From Alistipes sp. (lineage in GTDB: Bacteria > Bacteroidota > Bacteroidia > Bacteroidales > Rikenellaceae), in assembly GCA_017624955.1 (NCBI GenBank), contig JAGAMA010000001.1, positions 1 to 64,000 of the forward strand: 64,000 nt of DNA. Reading direction: 5' to 3'. This document shows positions 24,248-32,840 of the stretch, piece by piece. The notes below the pieces were generated by a model that searched no databases, had not been told where the DNA came from, and was given only the letters and a program-made list of their open reading frames with translations. The first letter of the stretch is position 1. Every line of letters begins with the position of its first letter. Both the position numbers and the translations under genes were made by a program.

Positions 24248-24575
24248 TTGTTTATTCGGGCCTTGTAACGGCGCACAAAGAGCTTTTCCGCTTAATTATA
24301 TTATACTGATTATCGGTTATTTAGATTCTTCCAATTTCTATTATCTTACTAACTCTCATTCGGAGGCGCTCCGATTTTACCGATTCGTATAATTATTTGG
24401 TCAATAGGTTCAATTTTGCACAATCTGCCATAACGCGACTGACAAAATGTAAGTATTTGATAATTTTTAGTAAATCCAAGGGCTAAAAATCTCATTTTCT
24501 TAATTTTTTTTCATATCCTGCACCCGAATTCTTTGCAAAAAAATTCACTTTATTCACTTTTAATACTTTTTAACT
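24248..24575. other. AT-rich leader before the large lipoprotein gene
   Basis: About 330 nt without a credible reading frame. It holds a small perfect hairpin CGGAG-GCG-CTCCG near 24360 and several imperfect promoter-like sites (CAATTTTG near 24411-24418; TTCTTTG near 24529). The latter is placed like a start site about 45 nt before the ATG. A long regulatory leader is plausible but unproven. Confidence 0.4.
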
Positions 24576-27398
24576 ATGCGTTTATTTTTACGTAATTTGC
24601 TGTGGATCACGGCCATTGCACTTGTAATGGGTGGATTCACCGCATGTTCGGACGATGAGACGGTTCACCAGACGAATCCGACTCTGACGGCTGAGGGTAA
24701 AGGTACGTCGTGGAGCACGGCAGAGGTTACCGTTACGGCCAATGACATCGTTCAGTACGCTTGGTTGGTGCTTCCGAGCTCGGAGGCTGCCCCCGATGCA
24801 ATGGTCATCCTGAAGGATGGCACGAAGGTAACTTCGCCTGCTGCCACCTCGACGATCAAGGTTACGGGCCTTTCGGTACTGAGTGATTACACGCTCTACC
24901 TGGCTGCTTATGTTGTTCCCTCGAACAACCAGATGCAGGAGGAGCTCTACGACGAGGTACTTGCCGTTCCCTTCAAGACGACTGACTACTCGGAGGAGTT
25001 CACCGTAATCAAGACCACGAGCGACGGTTTCGAGGCTCACCTGAAGTACCCCGACCTGGGCAACGGCAAGGTGATCAAGTGGGGTCTGTCGAACATCGCT
25101 ACCTACAACATGAATGTTCAGCAGGGCATGATGTTCGGTAACGCCTACTCGGATGCTTCGGCCGTAAACAACAACGACCAGGCCTTCCCCGCTGCCATTG
25201 TTCGCGGTGACACGACCTTCGTAGTAAACAACGACAACCGCTTTGTACGCGATGCCAATGGCGAGATCTACTACGATGAGTACTCGGGTGAGGCTAATGA
25301 GTACTGGTTGTTTGTAGCTCCCAACGAGCCCCTCTACATGATGATGTCGGAGGCTTCGTGGGGCGAGAGCGACTGGGGCTGGGGCGAAGGCTGGTATTCG
25401 CTGCCTTTCGACAGCTACGGCATGAGCGAGGCCCTGATGGCATACCTCTGGGGCGAGACGACCGAGCTTCCCAACCAGGATGACTACTGGACCGAGGGTG
25501 CATGGCACCGTCGCTACGAGATCACGACCGCTGCTCCGAAGCCCTACGCCGGCAAGGTATCGCTGGAGGCTGCCGAGCTGACGACCAGAAGCGGCGTAAT
25601 TAATGTAACGCCCGATCCGGAGAACACGCCCTTCATGTATCTGCTCGCCATCATGGATGAGACGATGTATCAGCAGGCTGTTGATTCCTTCCTCGCTGGC
25701 AAGGCTGAGCACATGCAGTGGTTCGTAACGTCGTTCGTTGCCATGTACTCGATCAGCCCGATGACGATGCTGGGTTCGTATGGTCCCGTGCAGATTGCTC
25801 TTGAGGAGTTCTTCTACGACCTGACTCCCGGTGGCGTTTACCGCGCTGTCGCAGTTGCCATGGACGGCGAGATGCAGTTCGACGAGATGTACGGCGAGGA
25901 GGTTCCTGTTGCCGACCCGATGGCTCAGAGCTACACGGAGCTGACATTCACGCTGCCCGACTTTAAGTTGGATCCTCCCGTAATTGAGGTTACGCCTGTT
26001 GAGCCCACTTCGGCTTGGAAGGCTGCCGTAAATGTAAAGTGTACGAACTACACCACCTCGCCCGTTGTTGAGGCTTGCTACGCTGCCAATGCACCTTCGG
26101 AGTGGGATATGTATCTCGAGTACGGTTCGACCTACACCGATCTGATCGGCCAGAACCGCGGCCAGATGGAGATCACGGGTGATGACCTGGCTGCCATCAA
26201 CTCGGAGGAGGGTCTTACCCTTGAGTTTAACACGCGCGAGAATGAGCAGCTGCGTGTTGGTGTGATGGGCTGGAACGAGGAGAATCGTCCGAGCAATCCC
26301 GATGCCGAGGGCAGCAAGGCTGTTGCCGACACGCACTCGGGCATTGTACCCGACGCTACGCCGATCGAGTCGCCCTATTACGAGTCGCTCGTTGGTGAGT
26401 GGACCGCTACGGCTACTGTTCGCGTAAGCCAGTACAACTACGACACCTGGTCGATGGAGTGGGTAGATGGTGGTCAGGTTTCGACCAACGTAACGATTGG
26501 CGACTGCTACGTTCCCGAGTCGATGACCGATGAGGTTTACCAGATCTACGAGGAGGCCGGCGTATCGAAGGAGATGGCTGATGTCTACTTCGCCGAGTAC
26601 AAGGAGGAGGCTGACCTCTACAGTAAGAAGGTACGCGGTCAGAACCGCATCCTCTGCACCGGTTGGGGCTTCGATAAGCACAGTAGCAATCCCGAGTACT
26701 CGGATCTGCGCACCAAGACTCCGTGGGATCTCTTCACGGATGCAGGTTACAACGCTGCTACGACGGCTGACCTCTTCTACGACTTCGGTCCGAAGTGGTT
26801 CCTGCAGGTAGCCGAGGATGGTTCGCTCTTCGTACCCGTTAATATGAACCGTGTTCCCGTAGCAGGCGCTTGGAGCAACGAGCTCTACCTGGTAGGTGGT
26901 AACGCCGAGTTGGGTTACGCTTACTACCAGCCGCTGCAGGAGAGCGACATGGACAATGTATCGAAGTGGCCGAATCTGCCGGTTGAGGTTTCGGAGGATG
27001 GCAACACCATCACGATCAAGGCCTTTGACTACGATGGTACGACCTACTATCCGAACATGACCTACTTGTCGTGGTCGAGCATGGCCTTCTTCAACACGGC
27101 CGTTATTTCGGATGTCGTGCTGACGCGCAACACCACCACGGTTGCCGCTAACACGAAGAGCGCAAGCGTAGCTGCTCCGTCGCAGCTTGGCAAGCATGTC
27201 GTGAAGGCGCTGAATGTTGATGGTTCGATCGTCAAGAAGACCGAGAAGAAGAACACGGTAACCTTGTCGAAGACCCCGCTGAAGGCAAAGGCCAAGGTGG
27301 AGTACAAGAAGATCGATGCCAAGGCTTTGACCCCCGCACAGCGTGAGGCCAACCTGAAGCAGCTCTACGAGAAGATGCAGAAGGGTGCTCGCAAGTAA
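24576..27398 (+). CDS. Large surface-type lipoprotein of unknown function
   Basis: 940 residues. Lipoprotein signal with GGFTAC followed by SDDE, the acidic signature linked to surface export. The sequence is built of beta-rich Ig/Fn3-like stretches (from about 30, 130, 465 and 605), with an odd Trp/Met-rich segment near 260-280 (MMMSEASWGESDWGWGEGW). A lysine-rich, basic C-terminal tail follows from about residue 890. Codon use is narrow (AAG, GAG, AAC, CTG strongly preferred), suggesting high expression. It heads a co-directional set with a thioredoxin, a predicted barrel protein and an Omp28-like lipoprotein, though a strong hairpin follows it. Function unknown; a cell-surface or vesicle protein is likely. 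Confidence 0.75.
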   Translation: MRLFLRNLLWITAIALVMGGFTACSDDETVHQTNPTLTAEGKGTSWSTAEVTVTANDIVQYAWLVLPSSEAAPDAMVILKDGTKVTSPAATSTIKVTGLSVLSDYTLYLAAYVVPSNNQMQEELYDEVLAVPFKTTDYSEEFTVIKTTSDGFEAHLKYPDLGNGKVIKWGLSNIATYNMNVQQGMMFGNAYSDASAVNNNDQAFPAAIVRGDTTFVVNNDNRFVRDANGEIYYDEYSGEANEYWLFVAPNEPLYMMMSEASWGESDWGWGEGWYSLPFDSYGMSEALMAYLWGETTELPNQDDYWTEGAWHRRYEITTAAPKPYAGKVSLEAAELTTRSGVINVTPDPENTPFMYLLAIMDETMYQQAVDSFLAGKAEHMQWFVTSFVAMYSISPMTMLGSYGPVQIALEEFFYDLTPGGVYRAVAVAMDGEMQFDEMYGEEVPVADPMAQSYTELTFTLPDFKLDPPVIEVTPVEPTSAWKAAVNVKCTNYTTSPVVEACYAANAPSEWDMYLEYGSTYTDLIGQNRGQMEITGDDLAAINSEEGLTLEFNTRENEQLRVGVMGWNEENRPSNPDAEGSKAVADTHSGIVPDATPIESPYYESLVGEWTATATVRVSQYNYDTWSMEWVDGGQVSTNVTIGDCYVPESMTDEVYQIYEEAGVSKEMADVYFAEYKEEADLYSKKVRGQNRILCTGWGFDKHSSNPEYSDLRTKTPWDLFTDAGYNAATTADLFYDFGPKWFLQVAEDGSLFVPVNMNRVPVAGAWSNELYLVGGNAELGYAYYQPLQESDMDNVSKWPNLPVEVSEDGNTITIKAFDYDGTTYYPNMTYLSWSSMAFFNTAVISDVVLTRNTTTVAANTKSASVAAPSQLGKHVVKALNVDGSIVKKTEKKNTVTLSKTPLKAKAKVEYKKIDAKALTPAQREANLKQLYEKMQKGARK

Positions 27399-27411
27399 TA
27401 GCACCATTTAT

Positions 27412-27460
27412 ACCGCAATCGAGGAGTTCCCGCGAGGGGACTCCTCCTTGCGGTTTTTTT
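27412..27460 (+). terminator. Strong hairpin after the large lipoprotein gene
   Basis: ACCGCAA (27412-27418) pairs with TTGCGGT (27448-27454) and GAGGAGT (27421-27427) with ACTCCTC (27440-27446), plus inner G-C pairs and a GCGA loop. Seven T follow. It could end transcription or set partial read-through into the thioredoxin gene. Confidence 0.8.
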
Positions 27461-27496
27461 AACCGGATTTCAAACATCCAAAGCACAAGTAACATT

Positions 27497-27982
27497 ATGA
27501 AGAAACTTTTGAGCCTTGTTGTGCTGCTCGCGGCCGTCATGACGGCTTCGGCACAGCAACTGCCCGATGTAAAGGTGGAGAATGCTCAGGGTAAGGTGGT
27601 ATCGATGCGTTCGGTAGCTCCGGGCAAGCCGATGATCATCTCCTACTGGTCCACCTCGTGCAAGCCCTGCATCCAGGAGCTCAACGCCATCAACGATGCT
27701 ATCGAAGATTGGCGCGAAGAGGCCGACTTTGTAGTCGTAGCCGTCTCGGTCGATGATGCCCGTCTGAAGGCTACGGCCAAGGCGATGGCTGCCGCTCGCG
27801 GCTGGGATTTCATCTGCCTCTTTGACGAGAACCAGGATCTGAAGCGTGCCATGAATGTTTCGCTCACTCCCCAGTCGTTTGTGGTGGACAGCAATGGTAA
27901 GATTGTCTATTCGCACTCGGGTTACACGCCCGGCAGCGAGGAGGAACTCTTTGACGAGATCCTCAAACTGAAGAAAAAGTAA
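27497..27982 (+). CDS. Periplasmic TlpA/ResA-like thioredoxin
   Basis: 161 residues with a Sec signal peptide (VMTASAQQ, cleavage near 19) and a thioredoxin fold carrying STSCKPC (Cys55, Cys58). The cis-proline motif follows in LTPQSFVVDSNG. The aromatic residue usual in WCxxC is replaced by Ser (SCKPC), which would shift redox behaviour. It probably reduces or exchanges disulfides of envelope proteins. It lies 6 nt before the DUF6029-like gene, and the next lipoprotein also has a CxxC, so these probably act together. Confidence 0.85.
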   Translation: MKKLLSLVVLLAAVMTASAQQLPDVKVENAQGKVVSMRSVAPGKPMIISYWSTSCKPCIQELNAINDAIEDWREEADFVVVAVSVDDARLKATAKAMAAARGWDFICLFDENQDLKRAMNVSLTPQSFVVDSNGKIVYSHSGYTPGSEEELFDEILKLKKK

Positions 27983-27988
27983 ACGGCC

Positions 27989-29593
27989 ATGAAACGCATC
28001 GTATTACTTTTTGTAGCAGTAGCTACCCTCTCGAGCCTTTCGGCGCAGGTGCGCATCGGCAAGAAGGGGCAGCTGGCCGGTAGCTTCGAGACGAACATGA
28101 TTTACTATGTCGATGACTCGAAGGTAGGCGAAACGCCCGAGGATCAGTTCGGCTCGCACAGCTTCCTCAAGCTCGACTACACGCTGGGCCGCTTCTCGGT
28201 CGGTGTGCAGGGTAACGCATTCCTGCCCGTATTGCAGGGCTACGACGACCTGGGTGTCGGCGACACAAAATTCTTCCTCTCGAAGTATATCCAGTGGGCC
28301 GACAAGAACTACGAAATTCTGCTCGGCGATGTCTACGATCAGTTCGGTAGCGGCCTTATTTTCCGCACCTTCGAAGATCGTCAGCTGGGTATCAACAACT
28401 CGCTCGAAGGTGGCCGCGTGATCGGTCGTCTGGGCAAGTACGCACAGCTGAAGGCCTTGGGTGGTCGTCAGCGCCTGAACACCAAATACTCGGACACCTG
28501 GGTCATGGGTGCCGACCTGAGCCTCTCGCTGGCCGATATGTTCAAGATGGACGAGACGCTTCTCTCGTTGGAGGGTAGCTTCGTAAACCGTATGGAGAAG
28601 CTCGACCAGGATCCCATGCTCGACGAGTACCTCGCAGGACTGGGGCAGGAGAAGAGTGTGCAGCTCTATTCGGGTCGCGCAAACTTCGCTTGGAAGGGTC
28701 TTTCGCTCAGCGCCGAGTACGCTGCCAAAGGTGAGGATATGGCCAACAGCGCCGCAGTAGCTCCCGAGAAGGGTAACGCCTTCCTCGGCGAAGTAGGTTA
28801 CAGCCACGGTGGTTTTAGTTTCATGGGTACATTCCGTCAGTTGGAGCACATGGGTACGCACATTTCGGTCTACAACATGGGCATCAACAACACGATGAAC
28901 TACCTGCCTGCCCTCACGCGCCAATATACCTATATGTTGGCCAACCTGAATCCCTATCAGGTCAATGTCGAGGGTGAGATTGGTGGTCAGGCCGATGTGA
29001 ACTATACGATCCGTAGCCGCGAGAATCGTTACCGTTACTGGAATTTCCACGCCAACTACTCGACCTACTACACGCTCAATCCGTCGCAGTCGGCAACGGG
29101 AGCTCGTCAGCGTCTGTGGCAGGACTTCAACTTCGATGTGGAGCGCCAGTGGAACAAGAAGTGGAAGACGATCTTCCTCTACTCGTTCCAGGAGTGGAAT
29201 CCCTACCACGGTTACGAGCATCGCACCTATGTTTCGAACATCTTTGTAGCCGATGTGACCTACAAGATCAACCGCAAGCACTCGCTGCGTTTCGAGGGTC
29301 AGTATCTGCTCTCGGACGAGTATGAGGGCGATTGGGCAGCCGCCTTGCTGGAGTACAACTGGGCACCCCACTGGAGTGTCTTCTTCAGCAACATGTACAA
29401 CATCGACGATATGCCCGCCAACGAGGGTCAGGCCAAGTACTACTACAACGGTGGTTTGAGCTACACCTACAAGCGCACGCGCGCCCAGGTAAGCTTCGGT
29501 CGCAATCGTGCCGGTTATGTCTGCTCGGGTGGCGTATGCCGCTACTCGCCTGCCTACACGGGTGTAAACTTCGTACTCACCACTTCGTTCTAA
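27989..29593 (+). CDS. DUF6029-like outer-membrane beta-barrel protein
   Basis: 534 residues with a Sec signal peptide (LSSLSAQ). The mature protein is a long series of alternating, aromatic-rich strands ending in F (VLTTSF), the signature of an outer-membrane beta barrel. The N-terminal part (GSFETNMIYYVDDSK, GDVYDQFGSGLIFRTFEDR) matches what I know of the DUF6029 family in Bacteroidetes. Role unknown; the set suggests an anchor or channel for the thioredoxin and Omp28-like partners. 18 nt separate it from the next gene. Confidence 0.75.
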   Translation: MKRIVLLFVAVATLSSLSAQVRIGKKGQLAGSFETNMIYYVDDSKVGETPEDQFGSHSFLKLDYTLGRFSVGVQGNAFLPVLQGYDDLGVGDTKFFLSKYIQWADKNYEILLGDVYDQFGSGLIFRTFEDRQLGINNSLEGGRVIGRLGKYAQLKALGGRQRLNTKYSDTWVMGADLSLSLADMFKMDETLLSLEGSFVNRMEKLDQDPMLDEYLAGLGQEKSVQLYSGRANFAWKGLSLSAEYAAKGEDMANSAAVAPEKGNAFLGEVGYSHGGFSFMGTFRQLEHMGTHISVYNMGINNTMNYLPALTRQYTYMLANLNPYQVNVEGEIGGQADVNYTIRSRENRYRYWNFHANYSTYYTLNPSQSATGARQRLWQDFNFDVERQWNKKWKTIFLYSFQEWNPYHGYEHRTYVSNIFVADVTYKINRKHSLRFEGQYLLSDEYEGDWAAALLEYNWAPHWSVFFSNMYNIDDMPANEGQAKYYYNGGLSYTYKRTRAQVSFGRNRAGYVCSGGVCRYSPAYTGVNFVLTTSF

Positions 29594-29611
29594 TCCATAA
29601 AACAAAGCACT

Positions 29612-30823
29612 ATGATGAATATGACGAAATACATGACCGCCCTGGCAGCCGTTGCACTGCTCTTCGGCTCGTGCACGAAGGGCCTGGGTTGGGAAGAGGA
29701 GCAGAACGAGCAGCCGAACCCCGAACCTCCTACCGAGGGTAAATTGGAGCTGACGGCTGACAAGTACGAGATCGTAGCCGATGGCGTAGAGTTTGCTCAA
29801 CTCACGGTCAAGAAGGGCGATGTAGTCCTTTCGGCCGGCGATGTAAAGATCTACAACGACAAGAACGAGGTATTGACCCTGCCCGAGTTGAAGTTCTCGA
29901 CGACGACGGTTGGCAAGCACCTCTTCTGGGCTTCGGACGGCAAGAGCTACACCGAGACCATTGAGATCAACGCCGTAGAGCCGCAGGAGGTTCCGGGTGG
30001 CGGAGACGATCCCCAGCCCAACCCCGACCCGACACCGGATCCCGATGCTGACAACCTCAATTTCAAGCGTCGCGTACTGATGACTCAGTTCACGGGTACG
30101 CAGTGTGGTTTCTGCCCCTTTATGATCAACATGCTGAACGAGATGTTCACCAACCCGTATGTATCGGAGAATGCCATTCTGGTTGCTGCTCACCGTTACA
30201 ACAGCAACGACCCCGCCTATTTGGAGGGTACTACGCTGAACTACGCGATGAGCGTATCAAGCTATCCGACGCTGAACTTCGACATGCACACCAACTCGTC
30301 GCAGTATAATAGCGTAGCCTTCAACGAGAACATCCTAAATCAGGAGCTTTCGCGCGTAAAGGTGCGTGGTGGTATCTCGGCAAACTCGCAGTACGACAGC
30401 GCAACGCGCACGGTAACCGTGACGGCTCAGGTGAAGGCTGCCGAGGAGCACGATTTCCGTATCGGCGCATGGCTGATTCAAGACAAGATCGTCGGCACGC
30501 AGGGCAACAATGGTGCTCCGGGAGAGTGGCGCAACTATGTTCACAACAACAGCATCATCTATTGCGACAGCAAGCGTAGCTCGACGGACTACACGGGTCA
30601 CGACCTGGGCACAATTGCCAAGGGTGCTACAGCCGAATACACCTTCAAGATCGAACTCCGCGAGGAGAAAGAGAATGATCAGCGCTGGAACGCCGACAAC
30701 TGCCGTCTGGTGCTCTTCATCACCACGCCTGAGGTGATCGGTACGACCCGCAAGTACTATGTAAACAATGCCATCGCGTTGCCGTTGAATGGCCAGCAGA
30801 GTTTCGAGTACACAAAAGAGTAG
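29612..30823 (+). CDS. Omp28-related lipoprotein with thioredoxin-like CxxC
   Basis: 403 residues. Lipobox LLFGSC then a Glu/Pro-rich linker. A small Ig-like domain (about 40-120) precedes an Asp/Pro linker and the Omp28-type domain starting FKRRVLMTQFTGTQCGFCP (Cys165, Cys168). In this family the fold is thioredoxin-like and the protein is in the outer membrane of Porphyromonas and relatives. VSSYPTLNFD looks like the cis-proline loop. Last gene of the set; a strong terminator follows. Confidence 0.8.
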   Translation: MMNMTKYMTALAAVALLFGSCTKGLGWEEEQNEQPNPEPPTEGKLELTADKYEIVADGVEFAQLTVKKGDVVLSAGDVKIYNDKNEVLTLPELKFSTTTVGKHLFWASDGKSYTETIEINAVEPQEVPGGGDDPQPNPDPTPDPDADNLNFKRRVLMTQFTGTQCGFCPFMINMLNEMFTNPYVSENAILVAAHRYNSNDPAYLEGTTLNYAMSVSSYPTLNFDMHTNSSQYNSVAFNENILNQELSRVKVRGGISANSQYDSATRTVTVTAQVKAAEEHDFRIGAWLIQDKIVGTQGNNGAPGEWRNYVHNNSIIYCDSKRSSTDYTGHDLGTIAKGATAEYTFKIELREEKENDQRWNADNCRLVLFITTPEVIGTTRKYYVNNAIALPLNGQQSFEYTKE

Positions 30824-30841
30824 GCTAAACCCTACCCTATA

Positions 30842-30877
30842 AAGAAAGAGGTTGCAGTTTCCTGCAACCTCTTTCTT
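30842..30877. terminator. Bidirectional terminator between the Omp28-like gene and tnaA
   Basis: A perfect 16-bp stem (30842-30857 with 30862-30877) with a TTTC loop. T-rich on both exits. Confidence 0.85.
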
Positions 30878-30894
30878 ATTGCCTTGAGGCCCTG

Positions 30895-32274
30895 CTACTC
30901 GTCGGCACGGGCGAGCTTCACGGTGAAGTGGCGCATCAGCTCGGTCTCCCAGGTGATCTTCATACCGCGCGTAATCTCGTTGCGGCGATCGAAGACATTC
31001 TTCAGCGCCACGGCGATTACATCCATGTGGTTGTTCGTATAGACACGGCGGGCGATGCACAGGCGTAGCAGATCCAAGCCGCCAAAACGGTTCTCGCGCG
31101 TCACGGGATCGCGGTCGGCCAGGATATAGCCGATCTCGCAACCACGAATACCAGCCTCCAAATAGAGCTCCACGGTCAGTGTCTGGGCAGGGAACTCCTC
31201 CTTGGGTACTTTGGTCAGAATCTTCGAAGCATCGACAAAGATGGCGTGACCACCTGCAGGGCGCTGATAGGGAATACCAAACTCATCGAGGCGGGCAGCC
31301 AGGTACTGCACCTGACGGATGCGCGTTTCGAGGTTATCGAACTCGGTATTCTCGTCCAAGCCGACAGCCAACGCCTCCATATCGCGGCCATTCATACCGC
31401 CATATGTGAGATAGCCCTCAAAGGGGATGCAGAAACGCTTCGCACCCTCGAACCAATCCTCATGGCGCGTAGCGATGAAGCCTCCCATATTGACAATGCC
31501 GTCCTTCTTGGCCGACATGGTCATACCATCGGCCAGGGCGTACATCTCCTTCACGATCTCCTTGATCGACATATCGGCATAGCCCTCCTCGCGTGTCTTG
31601 ATAAAGTAGGCATTCTCGGCAAAGCGGGCCGAATCGAGCACCACGCGCTTACCGTATTTATCGGCAATGGCGCGCACGGCCTTCAGGTTGGCCATCGAAA
31701 CGGGCTGACCGCCTGCCGTGTTGTTGGTCACCGTCACGATGATAAAGGGCACCTTCTCGTGGTGTTCCGCCAGCGCCTTCTCCAGCTTCTCGGGATCGAC
31801 ATTACCTTTGAAGGGGTGCTCGAGCTGCGTGTTCTTCGCCTCGTCGATCGTGCAGTCGAGCGCCATGGCCTTGCGGCTCTCGATGTGACCCTTCGTCGTA
31901 TCGAAGTGCGAGTTTCCGGGAACCACATCGCCCGCCTTGACAAGGTGGCTGAACAAGACATTCTCGGCTGCACGGCCCTGGTGTGTCGGGATCACATACT
32001 CGAAACCCGTCAGGCGCGTAATGGTCTCCTTAAGGTGGAAGAACGACAACGAGCCGGCATAGCTCTCATCGCCCATCATCATCGCGGCCCACTGGCGGTC
32101 GCTCATAGCGCCCGTACCCGAGTCGGTCAGGCAGTCAATGTAGACCTGATCGGCCCGCAACTGAAAGACGTTGTAATGTGCGGCCTTCAGCCAAGCCTCA
32201 CGCTCCTCGCGTGTACTTTTACGAATCGGCTCCACCATTTTGATGCGCCACGATTCTGCAAATGGCAATTCCAT
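30895..32274 (-). CDS. tnaA: Tryptophanase
   Basis: 459 residues, a PLP enzyme splitting tryptophan into indole, pyruvate and ammonia. MELPFAESWRIKMVEP at the N-terminus, LTDSGTGAMSD, PTHQGRAAE, NNTAGGQPVSMANL and the PLP-lysine motif MSAKKDG (Lys256/Lys257) are all present. SAKKD rather than SGKKD favours tryptophanase over tyrosine phenol-lyase. I reject the long upstream in-frame extension because it crosses the promoter at 32341-32334 and a neighbouring gene. No tnaC-like leader or tryptophan permease gene is adjacent; the leader is only about 50 nt. Indole output fits Alistipes-like gut bacteria. Confidence 0.92.
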   Translation of the reverse strand: MELPFAESWRIKMVEPIRKSTREEREAWLKAAHYNVFQLRADQVYIDCLTDSGTGAMSDRQWAAMMMGDESYAGSLSFFHLKETITRLTGFEYVIPTHQGRAAENVLFSHLVKAGDVVPGNSHFDTTKGHIESRKAMALDCTIDEAKNTQLEHPFKGNVDPEKLEKALAEHHEKVPFIIVTVTNNTAGGQPVSMANLKAVRAIADKYGKRVVLDSARFAENAYFIKTREEGYADMSIKEIVKEMYALADGMTMSAKKDGIVNMGGFIATRHEDWFEGAKRFCIPFEGYLTYGGMNGRDMEALAVGLDENTEFDNLETRIRQVQYLAARLDEFGIPYQRPAGGHAIFVDASKILTKVPKEEFPAQTLTVELYLEAGIRGCEIGYILADRDPVTRENRFGGLDLLRLCIARRVYTNNHMDVIAVALKNVFDRRNEITRGMKITWETELMRHFTVKLARADE

Positions 32275-32333
32275 AGAGTTGTTGTTTTTAAGGTTTATTT
32301 GATAAATTTTAGGTTTTAGGCATTGATTTCTAA

Positions 32334-32364
32334 CAAAGTTAGCGATTTTTCGGCGAATCGTCAA
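32334..32364 (-). promoter_or_regulatory. Promoter for tnaA
   Basis: Minus-strand TTG (32364-32362), 20 nt, TAACTTTG (32341-32334), about 53 nt leader to the ATG at 32274. Confidence 0.7.
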
Positions 32365-32376
32365 AAGGTTGCAACA

Positions 32377-32404
32377 AAAAAAGATTGCACGAGGCAATCT
32401 TTTT
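32377..32404 (-). terminator. Terminator of the 32426-32737 gene
   Basis: An 11-bp stem AAAAAGATTGC/GCAATCTTTTT around ACGAG, with a T run on the minus-strand exit just upstream of the tnaA promoter. Confidence 0.75.
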
Positions 32405-32425
32405 CCATGGGGTAAATGCTTGTCT

Positions 32426-32737
32426 TTACCGTCGATGCATTTTCTCTTCATACAACGCCTGGCCATAGCTGAAATCACGCACCTCGTCGCGCGAAGCAGG
32501 ACGAACGTAGTGATATGCGGGGTGCAAAATTTCGCGTTGTCCGTAATGGACAAAGTCGGCGGTGCAGGATTCGTAGCGGATACCCTGCGGAGTCCAATCC
32601 TGAAAGAGAATCCACAGCTCTTTGGGTTCAAGTGCGGTATTCGGATCAGCCTTAAAGAGATAGATATCACCTATCTCCAGCGCTAACTCATCACACACGC
32701 ACGCTAAATCATCCATTAAATTCGATGTGGGGAGCAT
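32426..32737 (-). CDS. Small hypothetical protein
   Basis: 103 residues, acidic, no signal peptide and no known motif; Tyr/His-rich middle (FVHYGQREILHPAYHYV). The case for a real gene is a good promoter (32804-32774), a start 30 nt after the predicted transcript start, and a terminator right after the stop. It overlaps in position the rejected N-terminal extension of tnaA. Function unknown. Confidence 0.6.
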   Translation of the reverse strand: MLPTSNLMDDLACVCDELALEIGDIYLFKADPNTALEPKELWILFQDWTPQGIRYESCTADFVHYGQREILHPAYHYVRPASRDEVRDFSYGQALYEEKMHRR

Positions 32738-32773
32738 ATAAAATTAAAGTTTAGTTATGTGTGTTTGCTCCCG

Positions 32774-32804
32774 CAAAATTAAATTATATTTCCAAATAAT
32801 GCAA
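32774..32804 (-). promoter_or_regulatory. Promoter for the 32426-32737 gene
   Basis: Minus-strand TTG (32804-32802), 20 nt, TAATTTTG (32781-32774). Confidence 0.6.
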
Positions 32805-32840
32805 ATAAATATTGTATTTTTAATTGCATTTATTGCAATA

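Noticed and set aside
24588..27407. A 939-codon minus-strand frame opposite the large lipoprotein
   Set aside because: It mirrors the biased codon use of the sense gene; no signal peptide or recognisable domain and no promoter.
28004..30193. A 729-codon minus-strand frame opposite the DUF6029-like and Omp28-like genes
   Set aside because: It spans two real genes with signal peptides, so it is a codon-bias shadow.
30895..32274. Tyrosine phenol-lyase
   Set aside because: The PLP-lysine motif is SAKKD as in tryptophanase, not SGKKD.
32275..32670. N-terminal extension of tryptophanase
   Set aside because: It crosses a TAACTTTG promoter, a terminator and another small gene; normal family length starts at 32274.
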